64,000 nucleotides of DNA, from positions 1 through 64,000 of the forward strand of contig NZ_JAGGPW010000029.1 of the NCBI RefSeq assembly GCF_018613655.1, read 5' to 3'. The notes under the pieces were generated by a model that worked only from the letters and a program-made list of their open reading frames with translations, was not told where the DNA came from and searched no databases. This DNA comes from Planococcus sp. ISL-109 (GTDB lineage: Bacteria; Bacillota; Bacilli; Bacillales_A; Planococcaceae). Numbering within the stretch: position 1 is the first letter of the stretch; every line of letters begins with the position of its first letter. Below are positions 19,722 through 28,947 of this stretch, piece after piece. The translations under genes were made by a program, and so were the position numbers.

Positions 19722-20621
19722 ATGAAAATGGCGATTACAGGCGGCACGGGGTTTCTCGGTTCCGCATTAACAGAACTACTACTAGCTAAGGGACATGAAG
19801 TGTTGATTTTGACACGCTCGAACAAAGCAACAGAACGGGGCATCACCTATGTCCAGTGGCTGACAGAAGGGGCCAAGCCCGAATCACAGCTTGAAGGCAT
19901 CGATGCCATCGTCAATTTAGCCGGTACTTCGATCAACGACGGCATGTGGACAGACAAGCAAAAAAAGAAAATTTATGACAGCCGCGTGTCGGCCACCAAA
20001 GAAGTGCTGCGCATCATTACAGCACTGGAGAACAAGCCGGAAGTACTCGTCAATGCGAGTGCCATCGGAATCTATCCTGCTTCCGAACATAAAACCTACA
20101 CCGAAGCAGACCGTGAGTATGGCACGGATTTCCTCGCTGAAACGGTGCTTGCTTGGGAAAGCCTTGCAGAACAAGCAAAGATCGACGGGGTCCGTACCGC
20201 ATACGGCCGCTTCGGCATTTTACTCGGGAAAGATGACGGCGCCCTTCCTTTAATGGCGCTGCCTTATAAATTGTTCGCCGGCGGAACTGTCGGCACCGGC
20301 AGGCAATGGCTGTCCTGGATCCATGTACAGGATGCCGCACGCGCAATTTTGTTCGCCATCGAACAACATGAGCTTTCCGGGCCGTTCAACGTCACAGCAC
20401 CGAACCCGCAGCGCATGAAAGCATTCGGCAAGGAAATTGCACGCGCTCTCGGCAGACCACACTGGATCCCTGCTCCGTCATTTGCACTGAAGGCGGCACT
20501 CGGTGATAAAAGCCGTCTTGTCTTGCAAGGCCAGCGGGCGCTTCCAACTGTGCTGCTTGAACACGGTTTCCGATTTGAATTTCCGAATTTGCCGGAAGCA
20601 CTGGCTGACATATACAAATAA
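19722..20621 (+). CDS. yfhF: TIGR01777-family NAD-dependent epimerase (YfhF)
   Basis: A 299-residue extended short-chain dehydrogenase. The cofactor motif GGTGFLG is at 7-13, and the family block AIGIYPASEHKTYTE near 110-125 carries the Tyr position. The C-terminal DUF1731-like part (ARALGRPHWIPAP, LPTVLLEHGFRFEFP) places it in the YfhF/SDR39U1 group. AGGAG lies before the ATG. The rRNA methyltransferase follows by 41 nt and may be co-transcribed. Substrate unknown. Confidence 0.9.
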   Translation: MKMAITGGTGFLGSALTELLLAKGHEVLILTRSNKATERGITYVQWLTEGAKPESQLEGIDAIVNLAGTSINDGMWTDKQKKKIYDSRVSATKEVLRIITALENKPEVLVNASAIGIYPASEHKTYTEADREYGTDFLAETVLAWESLAEQAKIDGVRTAYGRFGILLGKDDGALPLMALPYKLFAGGTVGTGRQWLSWIHVQDAARAILFAIEQHELSGPFNVTAPNPQRMKAFGKEIARALGRPHWIPAPSFALKAALGDKSRLVLQGQRALPTVLLEHGFRFEFPNLPEALADIYK

Positions 20622-20662
20622 GCGTATAATGAAGGGATGACCAAATGAAGGACGTGACCTGA

Positions 20663-22027
20663 ATGACTGAAAAACCAATCATTGAAATGGGACAAAAGTT
20701 TCCATTAACGATTAAAAAGCTCGGCATCAACGGAGAAGGTGTCGGCTTTTTCAAGCGCAATGTCGTCTTTGTTCCTGGAGCATTGCCAGGAGAAGAAGTC
20801 ACGGCGCAAGTGACCATCGTCAAACACAATTTTGCACAAGCGCGGATGCTGAAAATCCGCAAACCATCACCACACAGACAGACCCCACCGTGCCCAATCT
20901 TTGAAACGTGCGGCGGCTGTCAATTGCAGCACATGACTTACGCACAACAGCTCGTCGAAAAGCGAGATTTGGTGTTGCAATCGCTCGACCGCTATTTGCG
21001 CGGCACGGATATCGAAGTGCGCGAGACGATCGGAATGGAAGACCCATGGCATTACCGCAACAAAAGCCAGTTCCAAACGCGCAAAAAAGATGGCAAAGTG
21101 ATGGCCGGCCTGTTTGCCGAAAACTCTCAACAGCTGCTCGACATCGAGCAATGCCTAGTCCAGCATCCGGATACGGTGAAAATCACCAATGCAGCGAAGC
21201 GCATTATAGAAGAGTTGAACTTGTCCATTTACGACGGCAAATCGATGAAAGGGCTCGTTCGGACCATTGCCGTCCGCACCGCGGTCAAAACAGGCGAAAT
21301 CCAGCTCGTGCTCATCACGACACGGAAAGACATACCGAAAGAGAACACGCTGGTCGAACGGTTGAGCGCTATCGATTCACGCCTTGTGTCCATTGTCCAA
21401 AATGTCAATACGGAAAAAACCTCGCTCGTCTTTGGTGAATCGACACGGACCCTGTTCGGCAAACCGACCATCCACGAAGAACTCGGCGAACTGTCATTCG
21501 ATTTATCAGCGCGCGCGTTTTTCCAATTGAATCCTGAACAAACCGTCAATTTGTATAATGAGATCAAACGTGCGGCCCAGCTGACCGGCAAAGAATCCGT
21601 AGTCGATGCCTATTGCGGCGTCGGGACCATCGGTTTGTGGCTCGCCGATTCCGCTCGGGAAATCCGCGGAATGGATACGATGCCTGAAAGTATCGCGGAT
21701 GCCAAAGCAAATGCGAAAAAGCAAGGCTACGAAGCGACTTACGTCACGGGTACTGCGGAAAAATGGCTGGAGACATGGCGCAAGGAAGGCTACGTACCGG
21801 ACGTACTAACAGTAGACCCGCCGCGCACCGGGCTAGACGATTCCCTTTTGAAGACCATTTTAAAAGTAAAACCGAAACGCTTTGTCTACACATCCTGCAA
21901 CCCGTCGACACTGGCGAAAGACTTGCAGCAATTGACGAAAATCTACCGCGTCGAGTATATCCAGCCAGTCGATATGTTCCCGCAAACTGCCCAAGTTGAA
22001 GCGGTTTGCTTACTAACTATTAAATGA
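20663..22027 (+). CDS. 23S rRNA (uracil-5-)-methyltransferase, RlmCD/RumA family (paralogue 1)
   Basis: A 454-residue TrmA/RumA-family enzyme: N-terminal TRAM domain (about 10-68), iron-sulfur cysteines C77, C83, C86 and one near 167, SAM-binding Rossmann domain with [12 protein letters not shown] around 313-324, and the nucleophilic cysteine in YTSCNPST near 411. A second full-length copy lies at 55876-57237. B. subtilis likewise has two (YefA=RlmCD and YfjO); the yfhF-linked copy here is more likely the YfjO-like one, by inference. Confidence 0.9.
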   Translation: MTEKPIIEMGQKFPLTIKKLGINGEGVGFFKRNVVFVPGALPGEEVTAQVTIVKHNFAQARMLKIRKPSPHRQTPPCPIFETCGGCQLQHMTYAQQLVEKRDLVLQSLDRYLRGTDIEVRETIGMEDPWHYRNKSQFQTRKKDGKVMAGLFAENSQQLLDIEQCLVQHPDTVKITNAAKRIIEELNLSIYDGKSMKGLVRTIAVRTAVKTGEIQLVLITTRKDIPKENTLVERLSAIDSRLVSIVQNVNTEKTSLVFGESTRTLFGKPTIHEELGELSFDLSARAFFQLNPEQTVNLYNEIKRAAQLTGKESVVDAYCGVGTIGLWLADSAREIRGMDTMPESIADAKANAKKQGYEATYVTGTAEKWLETWRKEGYVPDVLTVDPPRTGLDDSLLKTILKVKPKRFVYTSCNPSTLAKDLQQLTKIYRVEYIQPVDMFPQTAQVEAVCLLTIK

Positions 22028-22052
22028 CCAGCGTAATCACAGGATAAAAAAA

Positions 22053-22113
22053 CGGCCAGCTTCTTTTTAAGGCCCGTATCGGCAAAAAGCTGTAAAAAGA
22101 ATCAGCTCGGCCG
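22053..22113. repeat. imperfect inverted repeat downstream of the methyltransferase gene
   Basis: Arms 22053-22068 (CGGCCAGCTTCTTTTT) and 22094-22113 (its complement with three small insertions) around a 25-nt loop. It may act as a weak terminator. The rest of 22114-22332 shows no convincing gene. Confidence 0.4.
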
Positions 22114-22332
22114 AATTATGAAGATTCGAGATGTAATACGAACCGATTAGCTTCGTACACCTTGACTAGTGATTGACACAAAACTCATCTGTCTGCCTCA
22201 ATTCATTTGATTCTAAGCTGGCAATAAAAAATGGAAATCAACTTTTGAAGGAGAATGACGAGACACCCGCTGCCCGTCTTCTTCGTCCATCAGCAGAGAC
22301 ACGTCGAAATCAGATAGTCAGGAGGAATTTTC

Positions 22333-22869
22333 ATGAAGCCGTTAATTGTCTATTACTCTCACTCTGAAAACAATAAAAAGTTGGCTGTAGAACTACAGGA
22401 CAGAATCGGATGCGACATGTACGAAATCAAGGAGAAAAAGAAACGGAAAGATTTATCTATTTTTATAGATTTCTTGGTGAAGCGCGAATCTCGCTTGGCG
22501 CCTACTTCTTTTGATGTGAAAGATTATGGGCCGGTCATTCTGCTGGCACCGATCTGGGCTGGGAAAATCGCTACGCCTATGCGAACATTTTTCAAGAAGG
22601 CAAAGGGTGATTTAGGGGATTACTCTTTCATCACCTTATGCAGCGGGATACCCGGACAGCGGGAGAAAATAGCGGCTGAGCTGTTCAACCTTACATCGCA
22701 AAAACCGGCAGCAGTGACCGAGCTATGGATCAACCAGCTGCTTCCTGAAGAACAGCGCAACAAAATCAAATACACCTCCAAGTTCCGAGTCGGTAGACAG
22801 CATTTCCTGCTCCTTGATAAAGAGATCAGGTTCTTTATCGAGATGGCGCTGCATACAAATAAAGAATGA
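22333..22869 (+). CDS. flavodoxin family protein
   Basis: A 178-residue flavodoxin-like protein. N-terminal IVYYSHSENNKKLA is the FMN phosphate-binding loop (S/T-rich after a beta strand); LLAPIWAGKIATPMRTF near 70-86 is the FMN-ring loop region, and ITLCSGIPGQREKI follows. An AGGAGG site precedes the ATG. It stands alone between a structured gap and a terminator. A role in electron transfer or quinone reduction is a family-level guess. It resembles only distantly the second flavodoxin at 55139-55618. Confidence 0.75.
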   Translation: MKPLIVYYSHSENNKKLAVELQDRIGCDMYEIKEKKKRKDLSIFIDFLVKRESRLAPTSFDVKDYGPVILLAPIWAGKIATPMRTFFKKAKGDLGDYSFITLCSGIPGQREKIAAELFNLTSQKPAAVTELWINQLLPEEQRNKIKYTSKFRVGRQHFLLLDKEIRFFIEMALHTNKE

Positions 22870-22890
22870 ACCCCGGCACGATGAGCTCCC

Positions 22891-22938
22891 AGACCATAGA
22901 TACATTCGATACATTCGATGTCTATGGTCTTTTTTTTG
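22891..22938 (+). terminator. terminator after flavodoxin gene
   Basis: Stem AGACCATAGA / TCTATGGTCT followed by eight T. The loop holds a direct repeat of ACATTCGAT. The following stretch 22939-23153 contains no supportable gene. Confidence 0.8.
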
Positions 22939-23153
22939 CGTGGGATAGCCCCTCCAATAACCGCTTTGGAAAAAGCTCCCCCAAAAGTGTTCTTTACTAA
23001 TTGTAACTTTTGCATCCAACGTCCATTATTCGCAACCTATAGACTGCGTTCAAGCCTGAAACAGACAAAAGGGTCTTGGAATATGTTAATTCCAAAACCT
23101 TTGTGGTCTTCAGTCTGTAAGGACAGAGTTTCTTCTCTAATCCGTTTTTGAAT

Positions 23154-24326
23154 TTAAGCCATTTGCTTACGCGGCCCCTTAACAGCAATGATCGTGAAAA
23201 GTGTCAGCAAAATTCCAGTAATCAGAAGCAAGAAACTCAATTCATCCGTTACTTCCAAGAACAAGCCTCCTGCTGCCGGCCCGATCAAGCTTCCGACACT
23301 GAACGCCACACCGCACAATAAATTGCCGGTCGGCAACAACTCTCTCGGCATCAAATCGGTCATATATGAAATGCCGAGTGAAAAGGTCGAACCGACAAAC
23401 ATGCCGGCTATCACAAAGAACAACAGCGTCAGCCACGCATTAGACTCGAAGAATGTCGCCGCGAAAAAGGACACAGCCCCTCCGCTAAGTGCCAACAGCA
23501 GCACTTTTCGCCGGCCGATCCGGTCACTCAACTCCCCGAGCGGCAATTGAGTCGCAATGGCACCAACTGAAAAGGCAGCAAGAATATACGACACCGTGCT
23601 GATATCAAACGACTGGCGCAGTGCATAGACGGGATAAATCGCACTTAACGACGCTTCTAAAAAACCGTAGCCAAGCGGCGGCAAAAAAGCGACCCAGCCT
23701 ACTATGAGCGCCGTCCGGAACCTGTTCAACGTGCCTTTTGCGCCCATCGCACTGGCAGTCGCTTCCGGAAAATCATTGCGCAAGAAAAAAACGAGCGACC
23801 AAGCAAGTAAACAAAGCAATCCAGAAATAATGAACGGCAATGCTTCAAACACTTCGACGAGCGGCACAAATAACGGTCCTGCACCGAAGCCAACACTGAA
23901 CGACATGCCATAAATCGCGATATTGCGCCCTAATTTATGACGAGGAGAAGTGCTCGTAATCCATGTTTGGGTTGAAAAATGCAGTGCCTGATCACCGATG
24001 CCAATCAGAATCCTCAGGAAAAACCAAAACAACACACTTTTCCATAACGGAAAAGCCAATAGTGCGAGAACGACCATTGCGCCACCGACTAGAATAAGCG
24101 GCTTAAACCCGAAGCGCCGAAGCTGCGGCTCCATAAAAGGAGCTACCACAATAATGCCTATGTATAAACCGGTCGCGCTCAGCCCATTCAAGGTAGATGA
24201 TACCCCGTCCTGCTCGAAAATGACTGCAATGAGCGGCAATAGCATCCCTTGGGAAAAGCCTGAAATCGATACGATGGCGACCAAAATCCAAAAGCGGGCA
24301 CGTTCGCTTGCTAAGAAATATTTCAT
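23154..24326 (-). CDS. major facilitator superfamily transporter
   Basis: A 390-residue MFS protein with about 12 hydrophobic segments. The loop 2-3 motif is altered (MEPQLRRFGFKPL), while the loop 8-9 motif GELSDRIGRRKVLLL near 270 is standard. ATG 24326 lies 4 nt after GGGAGG, slightly close; an in-frame start seven codons upstream lacks a site. Drug or sugar efflux is typical for the subgroup but the substrate is not readable. Divergent from the OsmC gene. Confidence 0.82.
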   Translation of the reverse strand: MKYFLASERARFWILVAIVSISGFSQGMLLPLIAVIFEQDGVSSTLNGLSATGLYIGIIVVAPFMEPQLRRFGFKPLILVGGAMVVLALLAFPLWKSVLFWFFLRILIGIGDQALHFSTQTWITSTSPRHKLGRNIAIYGMSFSVGFGAGPLFVPLVEVFEALPFIISGLLCLLAWSLVFFLRNDFPEATASAMGAKGTLNRFRTALIVGWVAFLPPLGYGFLEASLSAIYPVYALRQSFDISTVSYILAAFSVGAIATQLPLGELSDRIGRRKVLLLALSGGAVSFFAATFFESNAWLTLLFFVIAGMFVGSTFSLGISYMTDLMPRELLPTGNLLCGVAFSVGSLIGPAAGGLFLEVTDELSFLLLITGILLTLFTIIAVKGPRKQMA

Positions 24327-24405
24327 AATGCCTCCCCGAACGAGCACGTTCTTTTCTATTTTCCAAAGTTTCCGCTACAATTCTAACATAAGGAGGAGAT
24401 ACAAG

Positions 24406-24786
24406 ATGAAATTTTCCATGAACGAACACGGTTTTACCGGCCACTTGCCATTTGGTGAGCTGCACGTATCGACAAACGAGGAATACGGCTTCCGCCCTTA
24501 TCAATTGCTGGTGTCTTCACTCGCCATCTGCAGCGCAGGAATTATCCGCCAAGTACTGGAGAAAAAACGCATTCCTGCAGAAGATATCGAAGTCGAGGTG
24601 AAAGAAGTCGTGCGCATTGATGAGGAAGCTGGGCGCGTTGCGAAAGTCCATTTGCATTTCCGCATCAAAGGCGATATCGACGAAGCGAAAATGCCGCGAG
24701 TAATGGAGTTGACGCGAAAAAATTGTTCGATGGTCCGTTCTGTCGAAGATTCCATCGAAGTGGTGGAAACATACGAACTCATTTAA
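24406..24786 (+). CDS. OsmC family protein
   Basis: A 126-residue OsmC/Ohr-fold protein. The two family cysteines are present: one in SSLAICSAGIIRQVL near 45 and one in LTRKNCSMVRSVED near 103, with the intervening RIPAEDIEVEVKEVVR strand. OsmC-type proteins reduce organic hydroperoxides through the cysteine pair. The ATG at 24406 has AGGAGGAG upstream; the frame extends far upstream within the divergent MFS gene and is not coding there. Nearest relatives are the small YhfA/OsmC-like group rather than OhrA. Confidence 0.85.
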   Translation: MKFSMNEHGFTGHLPFGELHVSTNEEYGFRPYQLLVSSLAICSAGIIRQVLEKKRIPAEDIEVEVKEVVRIDEEAGRVAKVHLHFRIKGDIDEAKMPRVMELTRKNCSMVRSVEDSIEVVETYELI

Positions 24787-24792
24787 ATACAT

Positions 24793-24839
24793 AAAAGGCT
24801 CAGTCCGTTTCTGCATCGCAGATTGGGGCTGAGCCTTTA
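24793..24839. terminator. bidirectional terminator after OsmC gene
   Basis: Stem AAAGGCTCAG / CTGAGCCTTT with 25-nt loop. T tracts are short on both strands (TTTATGTTTT and TTTTATG). Confidence 0.6.
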
Positions 24840-25008
24840 TGTTTTATAGTTACAGTTAGTTTTCATAATCGCATTTTTGGTGAAGCCACCTGAATGCTCG
24901 AATCGCCTCCTCTTTCCAAGTTGAATACTTTGTTAGTTTGTCGATTTGCTTTGGCCTCCCCTCATAAAGGATTAGACTCACTATAACACATATTTTGAAT
25001 AGTGTAAA
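24840..25008 (-). other. candidate short minus-strand transcript (small RNA or microprotein)
   Basis: Minus strand promoter: -35 TTTACA (25003-25008), 17-nt spacer, -10 TATAGT (24980-24985). It fires toward the hairpin at 24793-24839, defining a transcript of about 180 nt. An open frame of about 40 codons ends at the TAA near 24859 with KYSTWKEEAIRAF-type sequence, but no start codon with a ribosome site was found. Unassigned. Confidence 0.35.
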
Positions 25009-25052
25009 TATTCAATTAAAAGATTATTGTTTTTTTGTTTACTTCTGCTCTG

Positions 25053-25081
25053 TTGATATTCTGGCTGTTTTCGGCTACTAT
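25053..25081 (+). promoter_or_regulatory. promoter of the SE1561-family gene
   Basis: -35 TTGATA (25053-25058), 17-nt spacer, -10 TACTAT (25076-25081), 25 bp before the start codon. Confidence 0.6.
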
Positions 25082-25106
25082 TAATTAGCGAAACGAGGTG
25101 GAATCA

Positions 25107-25304
25107 ATGGGAAAATCCATTACGGATAAAGAACAGCAAGTGTCTTACATGAAACAAAGACTCAGCATGTTCCTCGATGTATTAGATGCAATCGAACCAG
25201 AAAGCACAGAACTTGAAGATATCGACCGGCTGATTGCCATGGTTGATGACCTTGAAGATAAAATGAAGCAATTCAAAAACCGCCCAGCTTCCGATAGCGA
25301 ATAG
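25107..25304 (+). CDS. SE1561 family small protein
   Basis: A 65-residue acidic, helical protein (MGKSITDKEQQVSYM start, LDVLDAIEPE centre, LIAMVDDLEDKMKQF end). It resembles the uncharacterised SE1561 family found in staphylococci and Planococcaceae. ATG 25107 follows GAGGTGG; the earlier in-frame GTG lies within that site. It has its own promoter and terminator. Function unknown. Confidence 0.75.
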   Translation: MGKSITDKEQQVSYMKQRLSMFLDVLDAIEPESTELEDIDRLIAMVDDLEDKMKQFKNRPASDSE

Positions 25305-25310
25305 TTCTTT

Positions 25311-25350
25311 GGCCTCGATGTTTCTTACTGAAACATCGAGGCCGTTTTTT
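25311..25350 (+). terminator. terminator after SE1561-family gene
   Basis: Stem GGCCTCGATGTTTC / GAAACATCGAGGCC with a short loop and seven T. Confidence 0.9.
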
Positions 25351-25481
25351 TCCGCTCAGGAAAGTGTATTATCTAGATTTCTGAATTGACACGGAATAAG
25401 CGGAATCTGTCCTTCATTTCTATAAGGCTATGGTAAAATGACTGTAATAAAGATATCTGACTGTCATGTGGAGGAATGCAA

Positions 25482-27356
25482 ATGTGGAGCAAAGTTCATC
25501 CTCACCTAGAGTTGATTGCTGCTATTTTATCTGGTGTTCTGATCATCATCGCCTATATTTTAGAATTGCAGGAAATTACCGCTCCTTCCGTAGCCACCTA
25601 TTTGCTGGCATTTGTCATCGGCGGCTACGCGAAAGCGAAATATGGCATCAAAAAAACGCTTGCAGACAAGCAGTTGAACGTCGAATTTTTGATGATCTTC
25701 GCAGCGGTCGGCGCATCCATTATCGGTTTTTGGACAGAAGGCGCCATTTTAATCTTCATCTTTGCACTCAGTGGTGCACTTGAAACCTATACGATGAACA
25801 AAAGCCGCAAAGAACTTTCCGCCTTAATGGAAATGCAGCCGGACGAAGCCTGGCTATTGCAAGAATCCGGAGAAACTATACGCGTTCCTATCGGTGAACT
25901 GAAGATCGGGGATCACGTCGCTGTCAGGCCGGGCGAACGCATTCCGGTCGACGGGGAAGTCTTTTCCGGACAAACGGCGGTAGATGAGTCCGCCATCAGC
26001 GGTGAAGCGCTTCCTGTGTCGAAATACAAGCGCGACAACCTGTTTGCAGGCACGGTCAATTTATCCGGCTCTATCGCCATGGTCATGACCAAACTGAGCA
26101 CTGAGACGATGTTCCAAAAAATCATTGAACTCGTGCAGTCAGCAGAAAGTGAAAAGTCCCCTTCCCAGCAGTTTATTGAACGCTTTGAAGGACGCTACGT
26201 GAAAATTGTTTTGATTGTTTTCGTGCTCATGCTGTTCGTTCCACATTTCCTTGTCGGCTGGAGCTGGAACGAAACATTCTACCGGGCCATGGTGCTACTT
26301 GTAGTCGCCTCTCCTTGCGCTTTGGTCGCTTCCATTATGCCAGCGACGCTTGCTGCCATTTCCAATGGTGCCAAAAGCGGTGTCATCTTTAAAGGCGGCG
26401 CCCATTTAGAGAATTTAAGCGTCATTAAAGCAATCGCATTCGACAAAACCGGCACATTGACACGCGGCAAGCCGGAAGTCACTGATTTTGTCATACGCGA
26501 AGGGGCAGACCGCGAACAAGTGATGGCGCTTGTGGCAGGAATCGAATCCCAGTCCAACCATCCGCTTGCCAAAGCCATCACCGATTTTGTCGTACAGCAA
26601 GGCTTTCAACCTTTACGCAGTTTGCCGGTCGAAGATGTTCCGGGAAACGGCTTGAAAACACAATACAGAAGCGATGAAATTTTGGTTGGTAAACCGGGAT
26701 TTGTCGGCGAAGCCGATGCGTATGCTTTTGAAAACGGGATTCTTGAAGGCTTGGCAAACGAAGGGAAAACAGTCACTTTCGTGCGGGACGGCAAAGGGAT
26801 CCTTGCTGCGATGGCGTTAAAAGACACCGTGCGGGACATTACCAAAACGACCATCGCCGAACTTCAGGACCGTGGCATCTATTGTATTATGCTGACAGGC
26901 GATAACCGGAAAACTGCCAAAGTCATTGCAGAAGAGACCGGTGTCGATGAATACATCGCCGAATGCTTGCCTGGCGACAAAGTAGACCATTTAAAAAAAC
27001 TTTTGGAAAAATATAAATATGTCGCGATGATCGGCGATGGCATAAACGACGCCCCGGCGCTTGCGACAGCAACTACCGGTATCGCGATGGGCGAAGGCAC
27101 GGACATCGCATTGGAGACAGCAGACGTCATTTTAATGAAGAATGACTTGTCCCGCATCTCTTACTCGATCCGCTTAGCGAGAAAAATGCAGCGCATCATC
27201 AAACAGAATATCTTCTTTTCAGTGGCAGTCATTTTGATCTTGATTTTATCGAATTTCTTTCAGGCGATTTCATTGCCACTAGGCGTTATCGGTCACGAAG
27301 GCAGTACCATTCTTGTCATATTAAATGGTTTGCGTATGCTCAACCGCAATGTCTAA
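25482..27356 (+). CDS. P1B-4-type heavy-metal ATPase (PfeT/ZosA-like)
   Basis: A 624-residue metal-transporting P-type ATPase. The membrane metal site is SPC (277-279), not CPC, and the last helix carries HEGST (605-609); together these define the P1B-4 subgroup (Fe(II)/Co(II)/Zn(II) export). The phosphorylated aspartate is D321 in DKTGT; the TGD and GDGINDAPAL hinge motifs are present. No N-terminal heavy-metal-associated domain exists. ATG 25482 is 7 nt after GGAGG; the ATG two codons earlier is too close. B. subtilis PfeT, a PerR/Fur-controlled Fe(II) exporter, is the nearest described relative; no Per box was seen here. Confidence 0.88.
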   Translation: MWSKVHPHLELIAAILSGVLIIIAYILELQEITAPSVATYLLAFVIGGYAKAKYGIKKTLADKQLNVEFLMIFAAVGASIIGFWTEGAILIFIFALSGALETYTMNKSRKELSALMEMQPDEAWLLQESGETIRVPIGELKIGDHVAVRPGERIPVDGEVFSGQTAVDESAISGEALPVSKYKRDNLFAGTVNLSGSIAMVMTKLSTETMFQKIIELVQSAESEKSPSQQFIERFEGRYVKIVLIVFVLMLFVPHFLVGWSWNETFYRAMVLLVVASPCALVASIMPATLAAISNGAKSGVIFKGGAHLENLSVIKAIAFDKTGTLTRGKPEVTDFVIREGADREQVMALVAGIESQSNHPLAKAITDFVVQQGFQPLRSLPVEDVPGNGLKTQYRSDEILVGKPGFVGEADAYAFENGILEGLANEGKTVTFVRDGKGILAAMALKDTVRDITKTTIAELQDRGIYCIMLTGDNRKTAKVIAEETGVDEYIAECLPGDKVDHLKKLLEKYKYVAMIGDGINDAPALATATTGIAMGEGTDIALETADVILMKNDLSRISYSIRLARKMQRIIKQNIFFSVAVILILILSNFFQAISLPLGVIGHEGSTILVILNGLRMLNRNV

Positions 27357-27370
27357 AATATTATACATTG

Positions 27371-27420
27371 AAAAGACGGCTTTCCCCTTATGTTTTATCG
27401 GGAAGAGCCGTCTTTTTTTT
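27371..27420. terminator. bidirectional terminator overlapping the yihY 3' end
   Basis: Stem AAGACGGCT...AGCCGTCTT with inner TTCCCC/GGGAA pairing and T tract on the plus strand, A tract mirrored. The last codons and stop of the minus-strand gene at 27388 lie within it. Confidence 0.8.
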
Positions 27421-28305
27421 ATGCAATAGTTTCTGAGAATTTCTTCTTTCTTGCATGACCGCGTTAATTTGCCCGCCAACGATCAAGAGCATGGCAGAAA
27501 GGTATAGCCAAAGCATTAATAAAATAATCCCGCCGATACTGCCGTATGTTGCAGAAAAATTCCCGAAGTTGTTCACGTAAATGGAAAACAGGAAAGACAG
27601 AATGAGCCAACCAATTGAAGCGAATGCCGCTCCTGGCAGCACCGCCCAAAAGCTGATTCGGACATTAGGCGCCAGCCAATATATAACGACGCACACGATA
27701 AATGTGATAAGGGCTGGAATCGTAAAGCGAATCATCGCCCATAATTCCAAAAATCCTTCCTCCAGTCCGAAAAACGCAAAAAAGAACAAACCAAGCTGAC
27801 GGCCGAATATCGGCAGCGCCAATGCCACGACCAGCATGATAATCAGCAGAATCGTCATTAAAATCGACATGCCTCTAGCGATCAGCAATGGCCTGCTTTC
27901 TTTTACTCCATGTGTGGCGTTTAAGGACTTGATCAAGGCATTCATACCAAGGCTTGCCGACCAGATCGTCGCTAGCACACCAAAAGATAGCAGTCCGCTA
28001 TTTTGATTGGTGAGTATTTCGTTAAGCGTTTGTTCAATCAAACTATAGATTTCTGCCGGAATTACATCTTCCATAAATCGGTATACTTCTTCTCTCGGCA
28101 AACTTAAATACGGCAATAACGTCACGAGAAAAATCAATAATGGAAAAATCGATAAGAGGAAAAAAAACGCCAATTGCGCTCCGAGTCCCGGCACATCGAC
28201 GTCTTTGATCCGTTTCCCTAATTCTTTTAAAAAGCCGCGGCCAGTCAACACATCATATCTCACTTTCTGAAGTTCGGGCTGGCCACTTTCTTTTTGCGGA
28301 GCCAT
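27388..28305 (-). CDS. YihY/BrkB family inner membrane protein (YfkH-like)
   Basis: A 305-residue protein with about six membrane segments (about 35-280) and the family motifs PGLGAQLAFFFLLSIFP near 40-56 and YGSIGGIILLMLWLYLSA near 250-267. N- and C-termini are charged and cytosolic. Often mis-annotated as ribonuclease BN; no nuclease motif exists. It follows the YtxH gene by 9 nt, forming a two-gene operon. yfkK, the B. subtilis neighbour of yfkH, lies 2.1 kb away, so synteny is partly kept. Function unknown. Confidence 0.87.
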   Translation of the reverse strand: MAPQKESGQPELQKVRYDVLTGRGFLKELGKRIKDVDVPGLGAQLAFFFLLSIFPLLIFLVTLLPYLSLPREEVYRFMEDVIPAEIYSLIEQTLNEILTNQNSGLLSFGVLATIWSASLGMNALIKSLNATHGVKESRPLLIARGMSILMTILLIIMLVVALALPIFGRQLGLFFFAFFGLEEGFLELWAMIRFTIPALITFIVCVVIYWLAPNVRISFWAVLPGAAFASIGWLILSFLFSIYVNNFGNFSATYGSIGGIILLMLWLYLSAMLLIVGGQINAVMQERRNSQKLLHKKKTALPDKT

Positions 28306-28314
28306 TTTTCCTTC

Positions 28315-28752
28315 TCAGTTGCGGTTCTGTATGTCGGATTGTGAAGAAGAATCGTCCGTCAATGAAGAGCTCGGTGAAGGATCGTCTTCTTTAACTGCTG
28401 ATAAGACATCGTCTTTTGAATCCACAACCGCTTCTTTTGTTTCCACTACTGCAGTTTTTGCATCCTTTGCTACTTCTTTCACTTCTGGAACCAATTGTTT
28501 TACTTGCTGCACTTTGCTGCCGACATAAGAAGCATCTTCTGAGATTCGTGCATAAAGATTTTGAGCACGTTCTGCCTGTTCTTTGAATGCAGATTTCAGC
28601 TCATCTGTATGGTGTGCATAGTACTTGGCGCTTTCAGTCGCCTTTTGTGATTTGTGCATTACATCCTCACGGGTATTGCGGTCAAGAAGTGAAACGATTA
28701 CACCTACCGCTGCCCCTACTAGTAAACCTGTCATCAATTTGTTTTGGCTCAT
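28315..28752 (-). CDS. YtxH domain protein
   Basis: A 145-residue protein with an N-terminal glycine-rich membrane segment (KLMTGLLVGAAVGVIVSLL, 5-23), a long amphipathic helix (about 30-110) and a Ser/Asp-rich tail. This is the YtxH general-stress architecture. GGAGGAATTTAGA precedes the ATG. First gene of a pair with yihY. A promoter with a GATAATGAT-type sequence over its -10/+1 region hints at metal-responsive control. Confidence 0.8.
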   Translation of the reverse strand: MSQNKLMTGLLVGAAVGVIVSLLDRNTREDVMHKSQKATESAKYYAHHTDELKSAFKEQAERAQNLYARISEDASYVGSKVQQVKQLVPEVKEVAKDAKTAVVETKEAVVDSKDDVLSAVKEDDPSPSSSLTDDSSSQSDIQNRN

Positions 28753-28774
28753 TCTAAATTCCTCCTACTGTAAG

Positions 28775-28820
28775 ATATCATTATCATTACTATCATACTT
28801 TGATTTTTTCCCTAATCCAA
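28775..28820 (-). promoter_or_regulatory. ytxH promoter with Fur-like repeat
   Basis: Minus strand: -35 TTGGAT (28815-28820), 17-nt spacer, -10 TATGAT (28792-28797). From the -10 onward the strand reads TGATAGTAATGATAATGATATC, given here only as overlapping GATAAT-like hexamers. Resemblance to a Fur box is partial. Confidence 0.4.
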
Positions 28821-28947
28821 CCTATTCTAAACACTTTCAAAATTATTTTTAAAAAATAACTTGACTATACCGCAAAACTTTCGGAATATTAAATTTACAG
28901 GAGGAGTGTTTTCCTTTTAAACAAAACATTCTAAAGGGGGAGAAAAG

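Noticed and set aside
22255-22317. 20-codon frame just before the flavodoxin gene, possible leader peptide
   Set aside because: AAGGAG lies only 1 nt from its ATG, too close for a normal start, and no regulatory structure follows.
22939-23153. Possible transposase remnant in the gap before the MFS gene
   Set aside because: Short frames on both strands show no IS motif or inverted repeats; nothing supportable.
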